The notes below the pieces were generated by a model, which saw only the letters and a program-made list of their open reading frames with translations, was not told where the DNA came from and made no database searches. A DNA stretch of 64,000 nucleotides from Halobacillus halophilus DSM 2266. Its GTDB lineage: Bacteria > Bacillota > Bacilli > Bacillales > Halobacillaceae. The DNA is taken from positions 248,001-312,000 of the forward strand of contig NC_017668.1 in NCBI RefSeq assembly GCF_000284515.1, written 5' to 3'. This document shows, piece after piece, positions 24,579 to 32,421 of the stretch. The stretch's first letter is position 1. Every line of letters starts with the position of its first letter. The translations under genes were made by a program, and so were the position numbers.

Positions 24579-25343
24579 ATGTATAAAGTCAAAGAGGTAG
24601 CAAGGCTGGCAGGTGTTAGTATACGAACCCTTCACCACTACCACGATATTGGACTGTTGAGCCCTTCAGAAGTGAAGTCGAATGGCTATCGTTATTATAG
24701 TGAAAAAGAAATAACACGGCTGCAGCAAATCCTTTTCTTTAGAGAATTGGACTTTTCATTATCTAAAATCCAAGAAATTTTAGACGCTCCTGATTTTGAT
24801 CAGGAAAAGGCTTTGCATCGCCATAAGAAAATCCTATTAGAAAAAAGTAGACGTTTGGAACGAATCATTTTATCCGTAGAACAGACACTCCAATCATTGA
24901 AAGGAGGAAATCAAATGACCAATCATGACCGTTTTCAACCATTTGATAAAAGTCAAATTGAACAACATGAGAAAATGTATGAAAAAGAAGTGAAAGAACG
25001 CTGGGGAGAAACTGAGGCCTATCAGGAATCTAAAAGAAGAACAAAAGCATACTCGGAAGAGGATTGGAAAAACATCCAAGAAGAAGGAGCAGAGATTGAC
25101 AAACAAATTATCGGACGTATGAATCAAGGACCAGATGATCTAGACGTGCAAAGACTTATAGATGAAAAGCGAAAGCATATATCGAAGTATTTCTATGATT
25201 GTCAGTTAGATATATTTAGAGGCCTTGCAGAGATGTATGTAAGTGATCCGAGGTTCACGAAGAATTTCGATCAATTGCAGCCTGGATATGCAGAATTTTT
25301 ACGGAAAGCGATGTACATTTACTGCAATAGGATGGAAGATTAA
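24579..25343 (+). CDS. MerR family activator with TipAS effector domain (Mta/TipAL-like)
   Basis: 254 residues. The N-terminal winged helix (YKVKEVARLAGVSIRTLHHYHDIGLLSP) and dimerisation coiled coil (about 75-110) are followed by a TipAS domain (about 125-250), which binds thiopeptide or other drugs in TipAL and Mta. The ATG at 24579 follows GAGGTGA; an in-frame GTG at 24570 overlaps that site. The family activates its own gene and multidrug pumps. No pump gene is adjacent. Confidence 0.9.
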   Translation: MYKVKEVARLAGVSIRTLHHYHDIGLLSPSEVKSNGYRYYSEKEITRLQQILFFRELDFSLSKIQEILDAPDFDQEKALHRHKKILLEKSRRLERIILSVEQTLQSLKGGNQMTNHDRFQPFDKSQIEQHEKMYEKEVKERWGETEAYQESKRRTKAYSEEDWKNIQEEGAEIDKQIIGRMNQGPDDLDVQRLIDEKRKHISKYFYDCQLDIFRGLAEMYVSDPRFTKNFDQLQPGYAEFLRKAMYIYCNRMED

Positions 25344-25382
25344 CCACCAAAAGGGACTAGTTAATAGTCCCTTTTGGTGGTT
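25344..25382. terminator. bidirectional terminator
   Basis: Perfect 17-bp stem ACCACCAAAAGGGACTA / TAGTCCCTTTTGGTGGT behind the MerR gene, before the convergent methyltransferase. Confidence 0.85.
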
Positions 25383-25390
25383 GGCAAGGG

Positions 25391-26417
25391 CTAACGAGGC
25401 TGACAGACTAGTCCGTTATGCACTTTAATATACCCGTGTCTTAAAATATCAAAGCCGTTTTCATACATATACAACCCCATTTGCTCTACTGTCATAAGTT
25501 CACGATACGTATGATTCATCACATCCGCCATAATACGATAGTATAAGCGTGACCGAACTTGATTTCTGGGGGTGGTCATAATAGCATAACCACCCGGCTT
25601 AAGGAACCGTCGGTGCCAGTCAGCCACCTCATGTTTATATTCATCGGGAAAGTGTTCCAGTAATCCAACAGAAAGCACGATGTCAAACTCCTTATTAAAA
25701 TCAAGGTTACGAATGTCTTCGACGATATATTCTATATTTAAGTCATCTTTGTAATAGACAGCAGGATGGATAGCTATCCGGGAAATCTTTAAATCTAGTT
25801 GTCTTACAATACTCGTCATAATCTACCATCACAATTTCTGCCCCGGGATACATCGCTCCAAGCTGCATGGCTTCATAACCTTCAGCGGCTCCTAAAAATA
25901 ATATGCGAGGCCTCGTTAAATGAAGTCCTTCAAATAGTGCACGTTTCCCTCTGGGGTCCCAAATTCCATCTTGAACGCGATGAATGTAATTCCAAAGTTG
26001 AAGTTGGATGACTTGTCCAAGGGCTTGCTTAACTTCCACAGGTTTAAAAGTACGGAGACTTTTTAGGAAATGATGTTTAGAATTCCCTATCTCCTTTGGG
26101 ACATCTTTAATAAACCATTCATGAAAGGATTTGTTAAATAACGTCCAGGAAGTGTGGGGATCCATATCTCGATTGTTTTTTGCCTCCCAGTTCTGTTTTT
26201 CTTTGGCGGAAGCCTCCACTTCATAAGGTTTGCCTACATCATTCCAGGACAATTGTGACCAGTCCCTCACCGTATTTAAAGTAACAAACTTATTGTAATC
26301 TTTCTCAGAGACTTGACGTAGATCGGTGCGATACTGACGATGAAGATGAGTAGTCCCAATATCTTGTTCAGAATAAGGTTTTGTGCGGTTCTGTGCACGT
26401 GACTTTTCTTGTAACAT
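25391..26417 (-). pseudogene. class I SAM-dependent methyltransferase, frameshifted
   Basis: Two overlapping frames encode consecutive parts of one protein. The upstream part (25743-26417) has a helical N-terminal region, then the SAM-binding strand ILFLGAAEGYEAMQLG and acidic loop VMVDYD. The downstream part (from 25819) continues with IEYIVEDIRNLDFNKEFDIVLSVGLLEHFPDE and LKPGGYAIMTTPRN. The frames switch near 25755-25775, probably a single-base indel. Either the gene is dead or there is an assembly error. Upstream ACAAGAAAAG gives only a weak ribosome site. The substrate is unknown. Confidence 0.75.
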
Positions 26418-26543
26418 GAAACCCCGCCTTTTTCAGAATAGTTTTATTTATTATAAACAAAGATGACAGCGCTTACAATATTTGGTTGTTAAATCGCTCT
26501 ATGTCAGGCGGTTTCGCCAAAATAATCGGTAATATTACAACCG

Positions 26544-26560
26544 TGTAAAAAAAGTGTAAT
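26544..26560 (+). promoter_or_regulatory. WalR-type box upstream of LysM/3D gene 1
   Basis: TGTAAA-N5-TGTAAT matches the WalR (YycF) consensus TGTWAH-N5-TGTWAH exactly. A TATAAT (26569-26574) lies just downstream. B. subtilis yocH, which encodes the same kind of protein, is a WalR target. Confidence 0.75.
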
Positions 26561-26684
26561 ATTTGATATATAATTGTTGTCGTCCTGTTATTGTTGTTTG
26601 CCTTCTAGATGGGTAAAGTTAGAGTTGTTATTTAAGACAGAGATAAAAAAATAAATTCGACTGTTAACTAGGGAGGCATTAATT

Positions 26685-27455
26685 ATGAAAAAAACATTAT
26701 TTTCAATAGCAGCGATCTTAATGATTATGGCATCTACAACAATTACAGCTAGCGCACAGGAAACTGTGGTTGATAGAGGAGATACACTTTGGGGCATTGG
26801 TCAAGAATATGGGGTGTCTGTTGAAGACATTAAAGACATCAACGGTCTATCATCTGACTTGATCCATCCTGGACAAACTATTCAAATTAGTGAAGAAGAA
26901 AGCAATGAATCAAATGAATCAACTTCAAGCGACGAACTATACACCGTTAATTCCGGAGACACTCTATGGGGTATCGGTCAGGATTATTCTGTAAAAGTAG
27001 ATTCATTGAAATCCTGGAACGATCTATCTTCTGACCTTATTCATCCTGGTCAAGAACTAGTCGTTGAAGGAAATCAGGCTGCTTCTACAAGTAATGAACC
27101 TGAAGAGAAAGAAGAAGCGAAAGAAGAAACTTCTGAATCAAACGAGACTTCTAGTGATGATGTAGCTAAAACCATGACGATGGAAGCTACTGCTTATACG
27201 GCATTCTGTGAAGGCTGCTCTGGAACGACCTATACTGGTATCGATCTAAGAGCGAATCCGGATCGTAAAGTTATCGCAGTGGATCCTGACGTTATTCCAC
27301 TAGGCTCTGAAGTTTATGTTGAAGGCTACGGTAAAGCTGTTGCAGGAGATATCGGCGGCGCTATTCAAAATGACCGCATTGACGTATTTATTCCTAACCA
27401 GGACGATGCTCTTGAGTTCGGACGTAAAGACGTAGAAGTAACTGTATACGAATAA
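26685..27455 (+). CDS. YocH-like cell-wall protein: LysM-LysM-3D
   Basis: 256 residues: a signal peptide (cleavage near TASA-QE, residue 24), LysM domains at about 27-70 and 85-128 (each with RGDTLWGIG or SGDTLWGIG), a Ser/Glu-rich linker and a C-terminal 3D domain (about 162-256) carrying the aspartates of VIAVDPDVIPLG, AGDIGG and NDRIDVF. LysM binds peptidoglycan; 3D domains are found in autolysin/lytic transglycosylase-like proteins. The WalR-type box upstream suggests growth-linked control. The 3D domain is residue-for-residue the same as in the next two genes, whereas the N-terminal half differs. Confidence 0.92.
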   Translation: MKKTLFSIAAILMIMASTTITASAQETVVDRGDTLWGIGQEYGVSVEDIKDINGLSSDLIHPGQTIQISEEESNESNESTSSDELYTVNSGDTLWGIGQDYSVKVDSLKSWNDLSSDLIHPGQELVVEGNQAASTSNEPEEKEEAKEETSESNETSSDDVAKTMTMEATAYTAFCEGCSGTTYTGIDLRANPDRKVIAVDPDVIPLGSEVYVEGYGKAVAGDIGGAIQNDRIDVFIPNQDDALEFGRKDVEVTVYE

Positions 27456-27489
27456 GTACGACTTCACAACTGAATAATTAATAAGATAA

Positions 27490-27522
27490 TATGACGATGT
27501 CCATTTGGGCATCGTTTTTCTT
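27490..27522 (+). terminator. terminator after LysM/3D gene 1
   Basis: ACGATGTCC / GGGCATCGT stem with an ATTT loop and a long T-rich tract. Confidence 0.8.
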
Positions 27523-27589
27523 TTTCTTTTTTTTTGCTTTTTACAACTTTATTATCAATTTTCCATCATCTAAAATAGGAATCTTCATC

Positions 27590-27662
27590 CTCCCCCTCCT
27601 CCATAGAGTAACGGACCCAATTTATCTCGAAACTGAGTCTTCAAGTATCGGGAGCTTTACTG
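27590..27662 (+). repeat. interspersed repeat, truncated copy D (right end only)
   Basis: Only the right terminus remains: ACGGACCCAATTTATCTCGA, then AACTGAGTCTTCAAGT and CGGGAGCTTTAC, nearly matching the right ends of copies A and C. It sits between LysM/3D genes 1 and 2. Confidence 0.75.
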
Positions 27663-27721
27663 GAAAATGAACACGGAGGTTAAGAAGAGCCTTTTTATTG
27701 TTGTGGTAAATATTACATGTA

Positions 27722-27738
27722 TGTGAAGGAAATGTAAT
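27722..27738 (+). promoter_or_regulatory. WalR-like box upstream of LysM/3D gene 2
   Basis: TGTGAA-N5-TGTAAT, one mismatch to the WalR consensus, at the same place as in gene 1. It is embedded in a wider dyad, AATATTACA-N15-TGTAATAT, conserved before all three genes. Confidence 0.55.
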
Positions 27739-27855
27739 ATCTGAAAAATGATTGTTGTCATCCTGTTATTGAGATACAACTGTAAGGTGTTAAGGTAGAA
27801 GATGTGATTTTAAACAGAGGCGATCATTTGTTTAACAAATAAGGAGGCAATTATT

Positions 27856-28446
27856 ATGAAAAAATCAATTCTTTCAATAGTAGCAACTTTTGCAATTATA
27901 GGGACAACTACCATTACCGCAAGCGCAAGTGAAGTAGTCGTAGATAGAGGAGACACCCTTTGGGGCATTGGACAGGAAAAAGGGGTTTCCGTGGAACAGC
28001 TTAAAGCCGCAAACGATTTATCATCTAACCTGATTTTCCCGGATCAGACTCTTACCATTAATGATGGATCAGATGATCAAGAAAGCGAAGAAAATCATTC
28101 AGAAGCTGAAGATGTACAAGCTTCTGGGTCTGAAGATTCCTCTGGTGAAGATGTCGCTAAAACCATGACGATGGAAGCTACAGCTTATACGGCATTTTGT
28201 GAAGGTTGCTCTGGGACGACCTATACTGGTATCGATCTAAGAGCGAATCCGGATCGTAAAGTTATCGCAGTGGATCCTGACGTTATTCCACTAGGCTCTG
28301 AAGTTTATGTTGAAGGCTACGGTAAAGCTGTTGCAGGAGATATCGGCGGCGCTATTCAAAATGACCGCATTGACGTATTTATTCCTAACCAGGACGACGC
28401 CCTTGAATTTGGACGTAAAGACGTAGAAGTAACCGTATATGAATAA
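27856..28446 (+). CDS. LysM-3D cell-wall protein, tandem copy 1
   Basis: 196 residues: signal peptide (ASA-SE, about residue 25), one LysM (about 26-70), an acidic Ser/Glu/Asp linker (72-102) and a 3D domain (103-196). It is a short version of gene 1 with a single LysM. Its protein product is identical to that of the next gene, and the shared DNA includes about 150 bp of upstream leader, so this is a recent 822-bp tandem duplication. AAGGAGG lies 8 nt before the ATG. Likely a secreted peptidoglycan-active protein. Confidence 0.92.
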   Translation: MKKSILSIVATFAIIGTTTITASASEVVVDRGDTLWGIGQEKGVSVEQLKAANDLSSNLIFPDQTLTINDGSDDQESEENHSEAEDVQASGSEDSSGEDVAKTMTMEATAYTAFCEGCSGTTYTGIDLRANPDRKVIAVDPDVIPLGSEVYVEGYGKAVAGDIGGAIQNDRIDVFIPNQDDALEFGRKDVEVTVYE

Positions 28447-28486
28447 GAACAACTACCCAACTGACTAACTACAAAATCATATTTAT

Positions 28487-28516
28487 ATGACGATGTCCTA
28501 TTGGACATCGTTTTAT
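28487..28516 (+). terminator. terminator after LysM/3D gene 2
   Basis: ACGATGTCC / GGACATCGT stem with a TATT loop and a TTTTATT tail. Confidence 0.8.
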
Positions 28517-28543
28517 TCATTAATCAGGTAAATATTACATGTG

Positions 28544-28560
28544 TGTGAAGGAAATGTAAT
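28544..28560 (+). promoter_or_regulatory. WalR-like box upstream of LysM/3D gene 3
   Basis: TGTGAA-N5-TGTAAT, the same element as before gene 2, duplicated with it. Confidence 0.55.
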
Positions 28561-28677
28561 ATCTGAAAAATGATTGTTGTTATCCTGTTATTGAGATACA
28601 ACTGTAAGGTGTTAAGGTAGAAGATGTGATTTTAAACAGAGGCGATCATTTGTTTAACAAATAAGGAGGCAATTATT

Positions 28678-29268
28678 ATGAAAAAATCAATTCTTTCAAT
28701 AGTAGCAACTTTTGCAATTATAGGGACAACTACCATTACCGCAAGCGCAAGTGAAGTAGTCGTAGATAGAGGAGACACCCTTTGGGGCATTGGACAGGAA
28801 AAAGGGGTTTCCGTGGAACAGCTTAAAGCCGCAAACGATTTATCATCTAACCTGATTTTCCCGGATCAGACTCTTACCATTAATGATGGATCAGATGATC
28901 AAGAAAGCGAAGAAAATCATTCAGAAGCTGAAGATGTACAAGCTTCTGGGTCTGAAGATTCCTCTGGTGAAGATGTCGCTAAAACCATGACGATGGAAGC
29001 TACAGCTTATACGGCATTTTGTGAAGGTTGCTCTGGAACGACCTATACTGGTATCGATCTAAGAGCGAATCCGGATCGTAAAGTTATCGCAGTGGATCCT
29101 GACGTTATTCCACTAGGCTCTGAAGTTTACGTTGAAGGATACGGTAAAGCCGTAGCAGGAGATATCGGCGGCGCTATTCAAAACGACCGCATTGACGTAT
29201 TCATTCCTAACCAGGACGACGCCCTCGAATTTGGTCGTAAAGATGTAGAAGTAACCGTATATGAATAA
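28678..29268 (+). CDS. LysM-3D cell-wall protein, tandem copy 2
   Basis: A 196-residue protein identical to that of 27856-28446. The DNA of the N-terminal half matches copy 1 almost exactly, while synonymous differences collect in the last 150 bp of the 3D domain. The terminator behind it is unrelated to that of copy 1, so the duplication breakpoint lies near the stop codon. Same expected role: secreted, wall-bound by LysM. Confidence 0.92.
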   Translation: MKKSILSIVATFAIIGTTTITASASEVVVDRGDTLWGIGQEKGVSVEQLKAANDLSSNLIFPDQTLTINDGSDDQESEENHSEAEDVQASGSEDSSGEDVAKTMTMEATAYTAFCEGCSGTTYTGIDLRANPDRKVIAVDPDVIPLGSEVYVEGYGKAVAGDIGGAIQNDRIDVFIPNQDDALEFGRKDVEVTVYE

Positions 29269-29294
29269 GTATTAAAAAATACTTTTTCCTTATA

Positions 29295-29326
29295 AGCCTT
29301 GCAGAATAAAATTCTGCAGGGTTTTT
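29295..29326 (+). terminator. terminator after LysM/3D gene 3
   Basis: CCTTGCAGAAT / ATTCTGCAGGG stem with an AAA loop and T5. Confidence 0.85.
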
Positions 29327-29430
29327 ATATTGTTTCGTGTATGGTTTTGAAAAAAGAGATAAGTACAACAAACTAGTGATTAGATTTATATATTAAATTA
29401 CCGGTAAGTTTTGTTACTAAACATACATTT

Positions 29431-29613
29431 TCACGAAATCAATGTGCTGAACTTTAAAGATACAGCTCCTGATTTCGTGTGGAAGAATATAGGATTGCAA
29501 AAGACTCGCTTCCCGTTCAACATATCCAGAAGCTGTGTCCTCTTCAATCCGACCTTATCGTTTACGTTAATAAGTCTTTGGGGAAGATCAACCACGATGT
29601 TTGACGGCGCCTC
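29431..29613 (-). pseudogene. coding-like remnant without a start codon
   Basis: A 60-codon open frame on the minus strand has protein-like composition (LPQRLINVNDKVGLKRTQLL, then DMLNGKRVFCNPIFF) but runs upstream into a terminator hairpin with no good start or ribosome site. I do not recognise it; it could be the tail of a lost gene. Confidence 0.2.
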
Positions 29614-29615
29614 AT

Positions 29616-29655
29616 AAAAAAAAGATTCCTGTACAAAACAGGAATCTTTTTTTAT
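29616..29655. terminator. bidirectional terminator
   Basis: AAAAAAAGATTCCTGT / ACAGGAATCTTTTTTT stem, with A and T runs on either side. Confidence 0.9.
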
Positions 29656-30215
29656 GAAATCGTAATACTGCTGTATTGCTTATCTGCAAATTTCAGAAAT
29701 TCGTCAACCACTCCGTCAATAAAATCAATCGTGCCCTGATCTGTAATTAGTCCTTTGTCATCTACCTTATGCTGGATCTGTCCGACAAGGATTTCATTGC
29801 CTGGCAGGACATTTGCGGACATACCTGGAGAATTCAGAATTTGACGCAGGTGCATCTGTGCCCGCACTGTGCCAAGTACCCCCATCGTGGCACCTGCGAT
29901 GAAAGTAGGCTTGCCTTTCATCTCCTTGTCACCACGGGAAAGCCAGTCTAAAGCATTTTTCAGTACACCTGGGATCGAATGGTTAAATTCTGGAGTTACG
30001 ATTAAAAAAGCGTCTGCATCTGATAATTGAGCTTTGAAATTTTGCACAGACGCAGGGGCTTCATGTTCAATATCTTGATCATAGTGAGCCAATTCACGGA
30101 TAGGAATAACTCTTACATCCATATGGTTCTTGTATCGATCTTTTATAAAATTGGTTAACTTCATATTATAGGAATCTTTTCGAATACTCCCAACGAGAGC
30201 AGCTACTTTTAACAT
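29652..30215 (-). CDS. NADPH-dependent FMN reductase family protein
   Basis: 187-residue flavodoxin-like quinone/azo reductase. The FMN phosphate loop is GSIRKDSYNMKL and the second FMN-binding stretch VTPEFNHSIPGVLKNALDWLS. Family enzymes reduce FMN, quinones, azo dyes or chromate with NAD(P)H. The ATG at 30215 follows CGAGGAGGATGTTGTC; the frame continues upstream without a ribosome site. Confidence 0.9.
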   Translation of the reverse strand: MLKVAALVGSIRKDSYNMKLTNFIKDRYKNHMDVRVIPIRELAHYDQDIEHEAPASVQNFKAQLSDADAFLIVTPEFNHSIPGVLKNALDWLSRGDKEMKGKPTFIAGATMGVLGTVRAQMHLRQILNSPGMSANVLPGNEILVGQIQHKVDDKGLITDQGTIDFIDGVVDEFLKFADKQYSSITIS

Positions 30216-30335
30216 GACAACATCCTCCTCGTATTGTGCTCCACTTCTATTATAAGAATAGGTGCAAAGGGTTTCTAATTTTTTGCTCAATATTGGCAAA
30301 AAGTGGGTATATAGCGGGTAGGAGGGAATACAGCT

Positions 30336-30830
30336 ATGGATTTAGTACAATTGCAGCCATATACATCACAGCATTACCGGGAACTTGCGCAGCTATCTTT
30401 ACCAAAAGAGCAGACTCACTATACAGAAATGCCTGAGGATTCAGTGGAGTGTGCTGATGGCAATCCTACAAGAAACCCTGTAACCATTCTTGCAGATGAC
30501 GTACCAATAGGGATGTTTGTTTTACAGAGCGGCCCAGTGGTGTCCGAATATACGCCTCATAAAAACGCTCTTCTTCTAATAGCTTATATGATAGATTATT
30601 CCCAGCAGGGAAAAGGATATGCCACTGAATCCTTAAAAAAACTCCCCTGTTATGTTCGAGAGCATTATCCAGAAATCGAATATATTGTTCTGGCCGTTAA
30701 TGTAAATAACTATGCTGCTCAACATGTATATAAGAAAAATGGATTTTATGAAAAAGGTGAACGGATATTAGGGAAAAAAGGATGGCTGATAATTTTTGAA
30801 ATGAAAGTAGAGAAAATGTTTGAAGAATAG
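30336..30830 (+). CDS. GNAT family N-acetyltransferase
   Basis: 164 residues. Motif A, with the acetyl-CoA loop, appears as YMIDYSQQGKGYATESLKKL, and motif B as NVNNYAAQHVYKKNGFYEKGE. The substrate is not predictable. GTAGGAGGG precedes the ATG; it is divergent from the FMN reductase gene. Confidence 0.87.
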   Translation: MDLVQLQPYTSQHYRELAQLSLPKEQTHYTEMPEDSVECADGNPTRNPVTILADDVPIGMFVLQSGPVVSEYTPHKNALLLIAYMIDYSQQGKGYATESLKKLPCYVREHYPEIEYIVLAVNVNNYAAQHVYKKNGFYEKGERILGKKGWLIIFEMKVEKMFEE

Positions 30831-30849
30831 TATTTCTTGTAAATTTTAA

Positions 30850-30875
30850 GTTTTAGTCTAATCCTTCAGGGGAAA
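30850..30875 (+). promoter_or_regulatory. candidate sigma-B promoter
   Basis: GTTTTA-N14-GGGAAA is close to the general-stress sigma-B consensus GTTTAA-N12-15-GGGWAW, 40 nt ahead of a 50-residue gene. Confidence 0.4.
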
Positions 30876-30914
30876 CATATTTATAAGCCTAAATAGAAAA
30901 GGAGGTACACCACT

Positions 30915-31067
30915 ATGACTCTGCTATATTCAAAAGCCCGCGAGATGTTTGAACAGGATTACAAAAACAGTCCTGAAGCTAAAACAGATCTTCAGACAAA
31001 AGGTATGAAGCGCACGCGGTCTGGAAAGGCGTTATTTTCTTTCCGTAAGCAGAACAAGAAGAAATAA
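30915..31067 (+). CDS. small basic hypothetical protein
   Basis: 50 residues (MTLLYSKAREMFEQDYKNSP start) with a strongly basic C-terminus (KRTRSGKALFSFRKQNKKK). The excellent ribosome site AAAAGGAGG sits 8 nt before the ATG, and a sigma-B-like promoter is upstream. I do not recognise the family; a stress-related or nucleic-acid-binding role would be a guess. Confidence 0.65.
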   Translation: MTLLYSKAREMFEQDYKNSPEAKTDLQTKGMKRTRSGKALFSFRKQNKKK

Positions 31068-31090
31068 CTAAAACAGTGGTGACGGTAGCT

Positions 31091-31165
31091 ATGAGAAGAA
31101 ATTACAAAAGAATAAACCTGTCGGATCTTATGAAAAAAGAAGTTCCGTGGTGGGTCAGCGTTTAG
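31091..31165 (+). CDS. possible 24-residue basic peptide
   Basis: MRRNYKRINLSDLMKKEVPW followed by WVSV. The N-terminal MRR...LSDLMKKE loosely recalls FbpB-type small basic proteins but is much shorter. The ribosome site is weak and the transcription terminator begins inside the last codons. It may be the decayed start of a longer gene. Confidence 0.3.
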   Translation: MRRNYKRINLSDLMKKEVPWWVSV

Positions 31166-31201
31166 TGGCATTGTATGTCTCAGAAACGCTGACTTTTTTA
31201 T
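31152..31201 (+). terminator. terminator
   Basis: GTCAGCGTTT / AAACGCTGAC stem with a loop of about 20 nt, followed by six T. Confidence 0.8.
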
Positions 31202-31331
31202 GAAAAAAACTCCTAGGTTTGTTGGTATTTTATTATTTTTAAATAACTTAAAATAGGATTGTCTTAAATAATGGAAAGGGTTTAATCAGGTGAAGGGAAG
31301 GTTATCTGATAACAAAGGAGGCTGCGAAGTT

Positions 31332-32132
31332 ATGACGATTTTTTCAAATGATGCTTTAATTGGGGAACATATTCTGATTACAGGAGCCACAGGCGGAATT
31401 GGTTATGAAGCAGCTAAAGAAGCTGTCCGGACAGGGGCGCATATAACGATTACTGGTAGAAACGAAGAGAAGTTAGAGTCGTTAAAAGAAGAGTGTAATA
31501 AACTTAATTCAGAGGTAGAGGTTTTTGTAGGTCCAGCAGATATAAATAGTGAGGACGACCGGAAACAATTAGTACAAAATGCGAAGGAGTCCATAGGTCC
31601 GATTACGGGGCTTGTTAATTCAGCAGGTATCGGGGGAGGAGCCCCGCTCGAAGATCTTACAGAAGATCAGCTGCGAAAACCTATGGAATTAAATTATTTC
31701 TCTACTGTCCTGCTTACTCAGGAAGTTTATAAAGATATGAAAGAACAACGACGTGGATCCATTGTTAATCTATCTTCTTTATCAGGTTTGCGAGGTACTC
31801 ATAGCAATATTGCTTATAGTTCCTCTAAATTTGCTGTAATTGGCTTTACTCAGTCCCTCGCTATAGAAGCTATTGAATATAATGTGCGTGTGAATGCCAT
31901 TTGCCCAGGTTTCGTTGATACGTCAATGGGAAGGCAGGCGATAGCTAACATTGGTAAACGAGAAGGTCGGAGTTACGAAAAGCAAAGACAAATCTCTGAG
32001 GAAGCACTACCTTCTGGCAGGATAAGCACCCCGGAAGAGGTAGCTCGTTCAATAGTATATTTGTTAACGGATGCTTGTGAGAATATCGTTGGTGAATCGT
32101 TAAAAATTTCAGGTGGAGGAGTTATGAGATAA
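31332..32132 (+). CDS. short-chain dehydrogenase/reductase (FabG-like)
   Basis: 266 residues with the Rossmann motif TGATGGIGYEAA, NSAGIGGG, catalytic serine in IVNLSSLSG, YxxxK as YSSSKFAV and CPGFVDTSM. It is an NAD(P)-dependent oxidoreductase; the substrate is unknown. The ATG at 31332 follows AAAGGAGG; the frame extends upstream to 31290. Confidence 0.9.
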   Translation: MTIFSNDALIGEHILITGATGGIGYEAAKEAVRTGAHITITGRNEEKLESLKEECNKLNSEVEVFVGPADINSEDDRKQLVQNAKESIGPITGLVNSAGIGGGAPLEDLTEDQLRKPMELNYFSTVLLTQEVYKDMKEQRRGSIVNLSSLSGLRGTHSNIAYSSSKFAVIGFTQSLAIEAIEYNVRVNAICPGFVDTSMGRQAIANIGKREGRSYEKQRQISEEALPSGRISTPEEVARSIVYLLTDACENIVGESLKISGGGVMR

Positions 32133-32225
32133 CACTGTATATTACATTTTGAAGACAAGCGTTTGCTTGCTGGTTGAACTGGGAAATTAATAAACATATA
32201 CAAATTAGGAGGAGGTTTTCTCCAA

Positions 32226-32318
32226 ATGGGACGCTTAATTAAACGAATTATTAAATTTGGTCCGATCGTCTATCCGGTCATTCGTAAGTTTATGCGGAAA
32301 CGCAAAGGGAAATATTAG
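32226..32318 (+). CDS. very small basic amphipathic peptide
   Basis: 30 residues, with no acidic residue and about ten Lys/Arg (MGRLIKRIIKFGPIVYPVIR, then a Lys/Arg-rich tail). AGGAGGAGG lies close before the ATG and a strong terminator follows, so it looks like a genuine short gene. Possible roles include a membrane-associated peptide or a small toxin-like peptide; neither is shown. Confidence 0.6.
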   Translation: MGRLIKRIIKFGPIVYPVIRKFMRKRKGKY

Positions 32319-32351
32319 GAACGTGCCTATCTTCATAGGCGCGTTTTTTTA
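32319..32351 (+). terminator. terminator after small peptide gene
   Basis: AACGTGCCTAT / ATAGGCGCGTT stem with a CTTC loop and seven T. Confidence 0.9.
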
Positions 32352-32421
32352 CGATTCTATGATAAACTGGAAAAAAGATCAGACCACTTAAACTGTCACC
32401 ACGTATGAAGGGGATATGAAC

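Noticed and set aside
27705-27850. Possible c-di-AMP (ydaO) riboswitch before the LysM/3D genes
   Set aside because: The leaders lack the G-rich conserved blocks of that riboswitch; the WalR-type box explains the conserved part better.
29411-29617. 68-codon plus-strand frame behind the LysM/3D genes
   Set aside because: No ribosome site and no family likeness. The minus-strand frame is somewhat more protein-like but also has no start.
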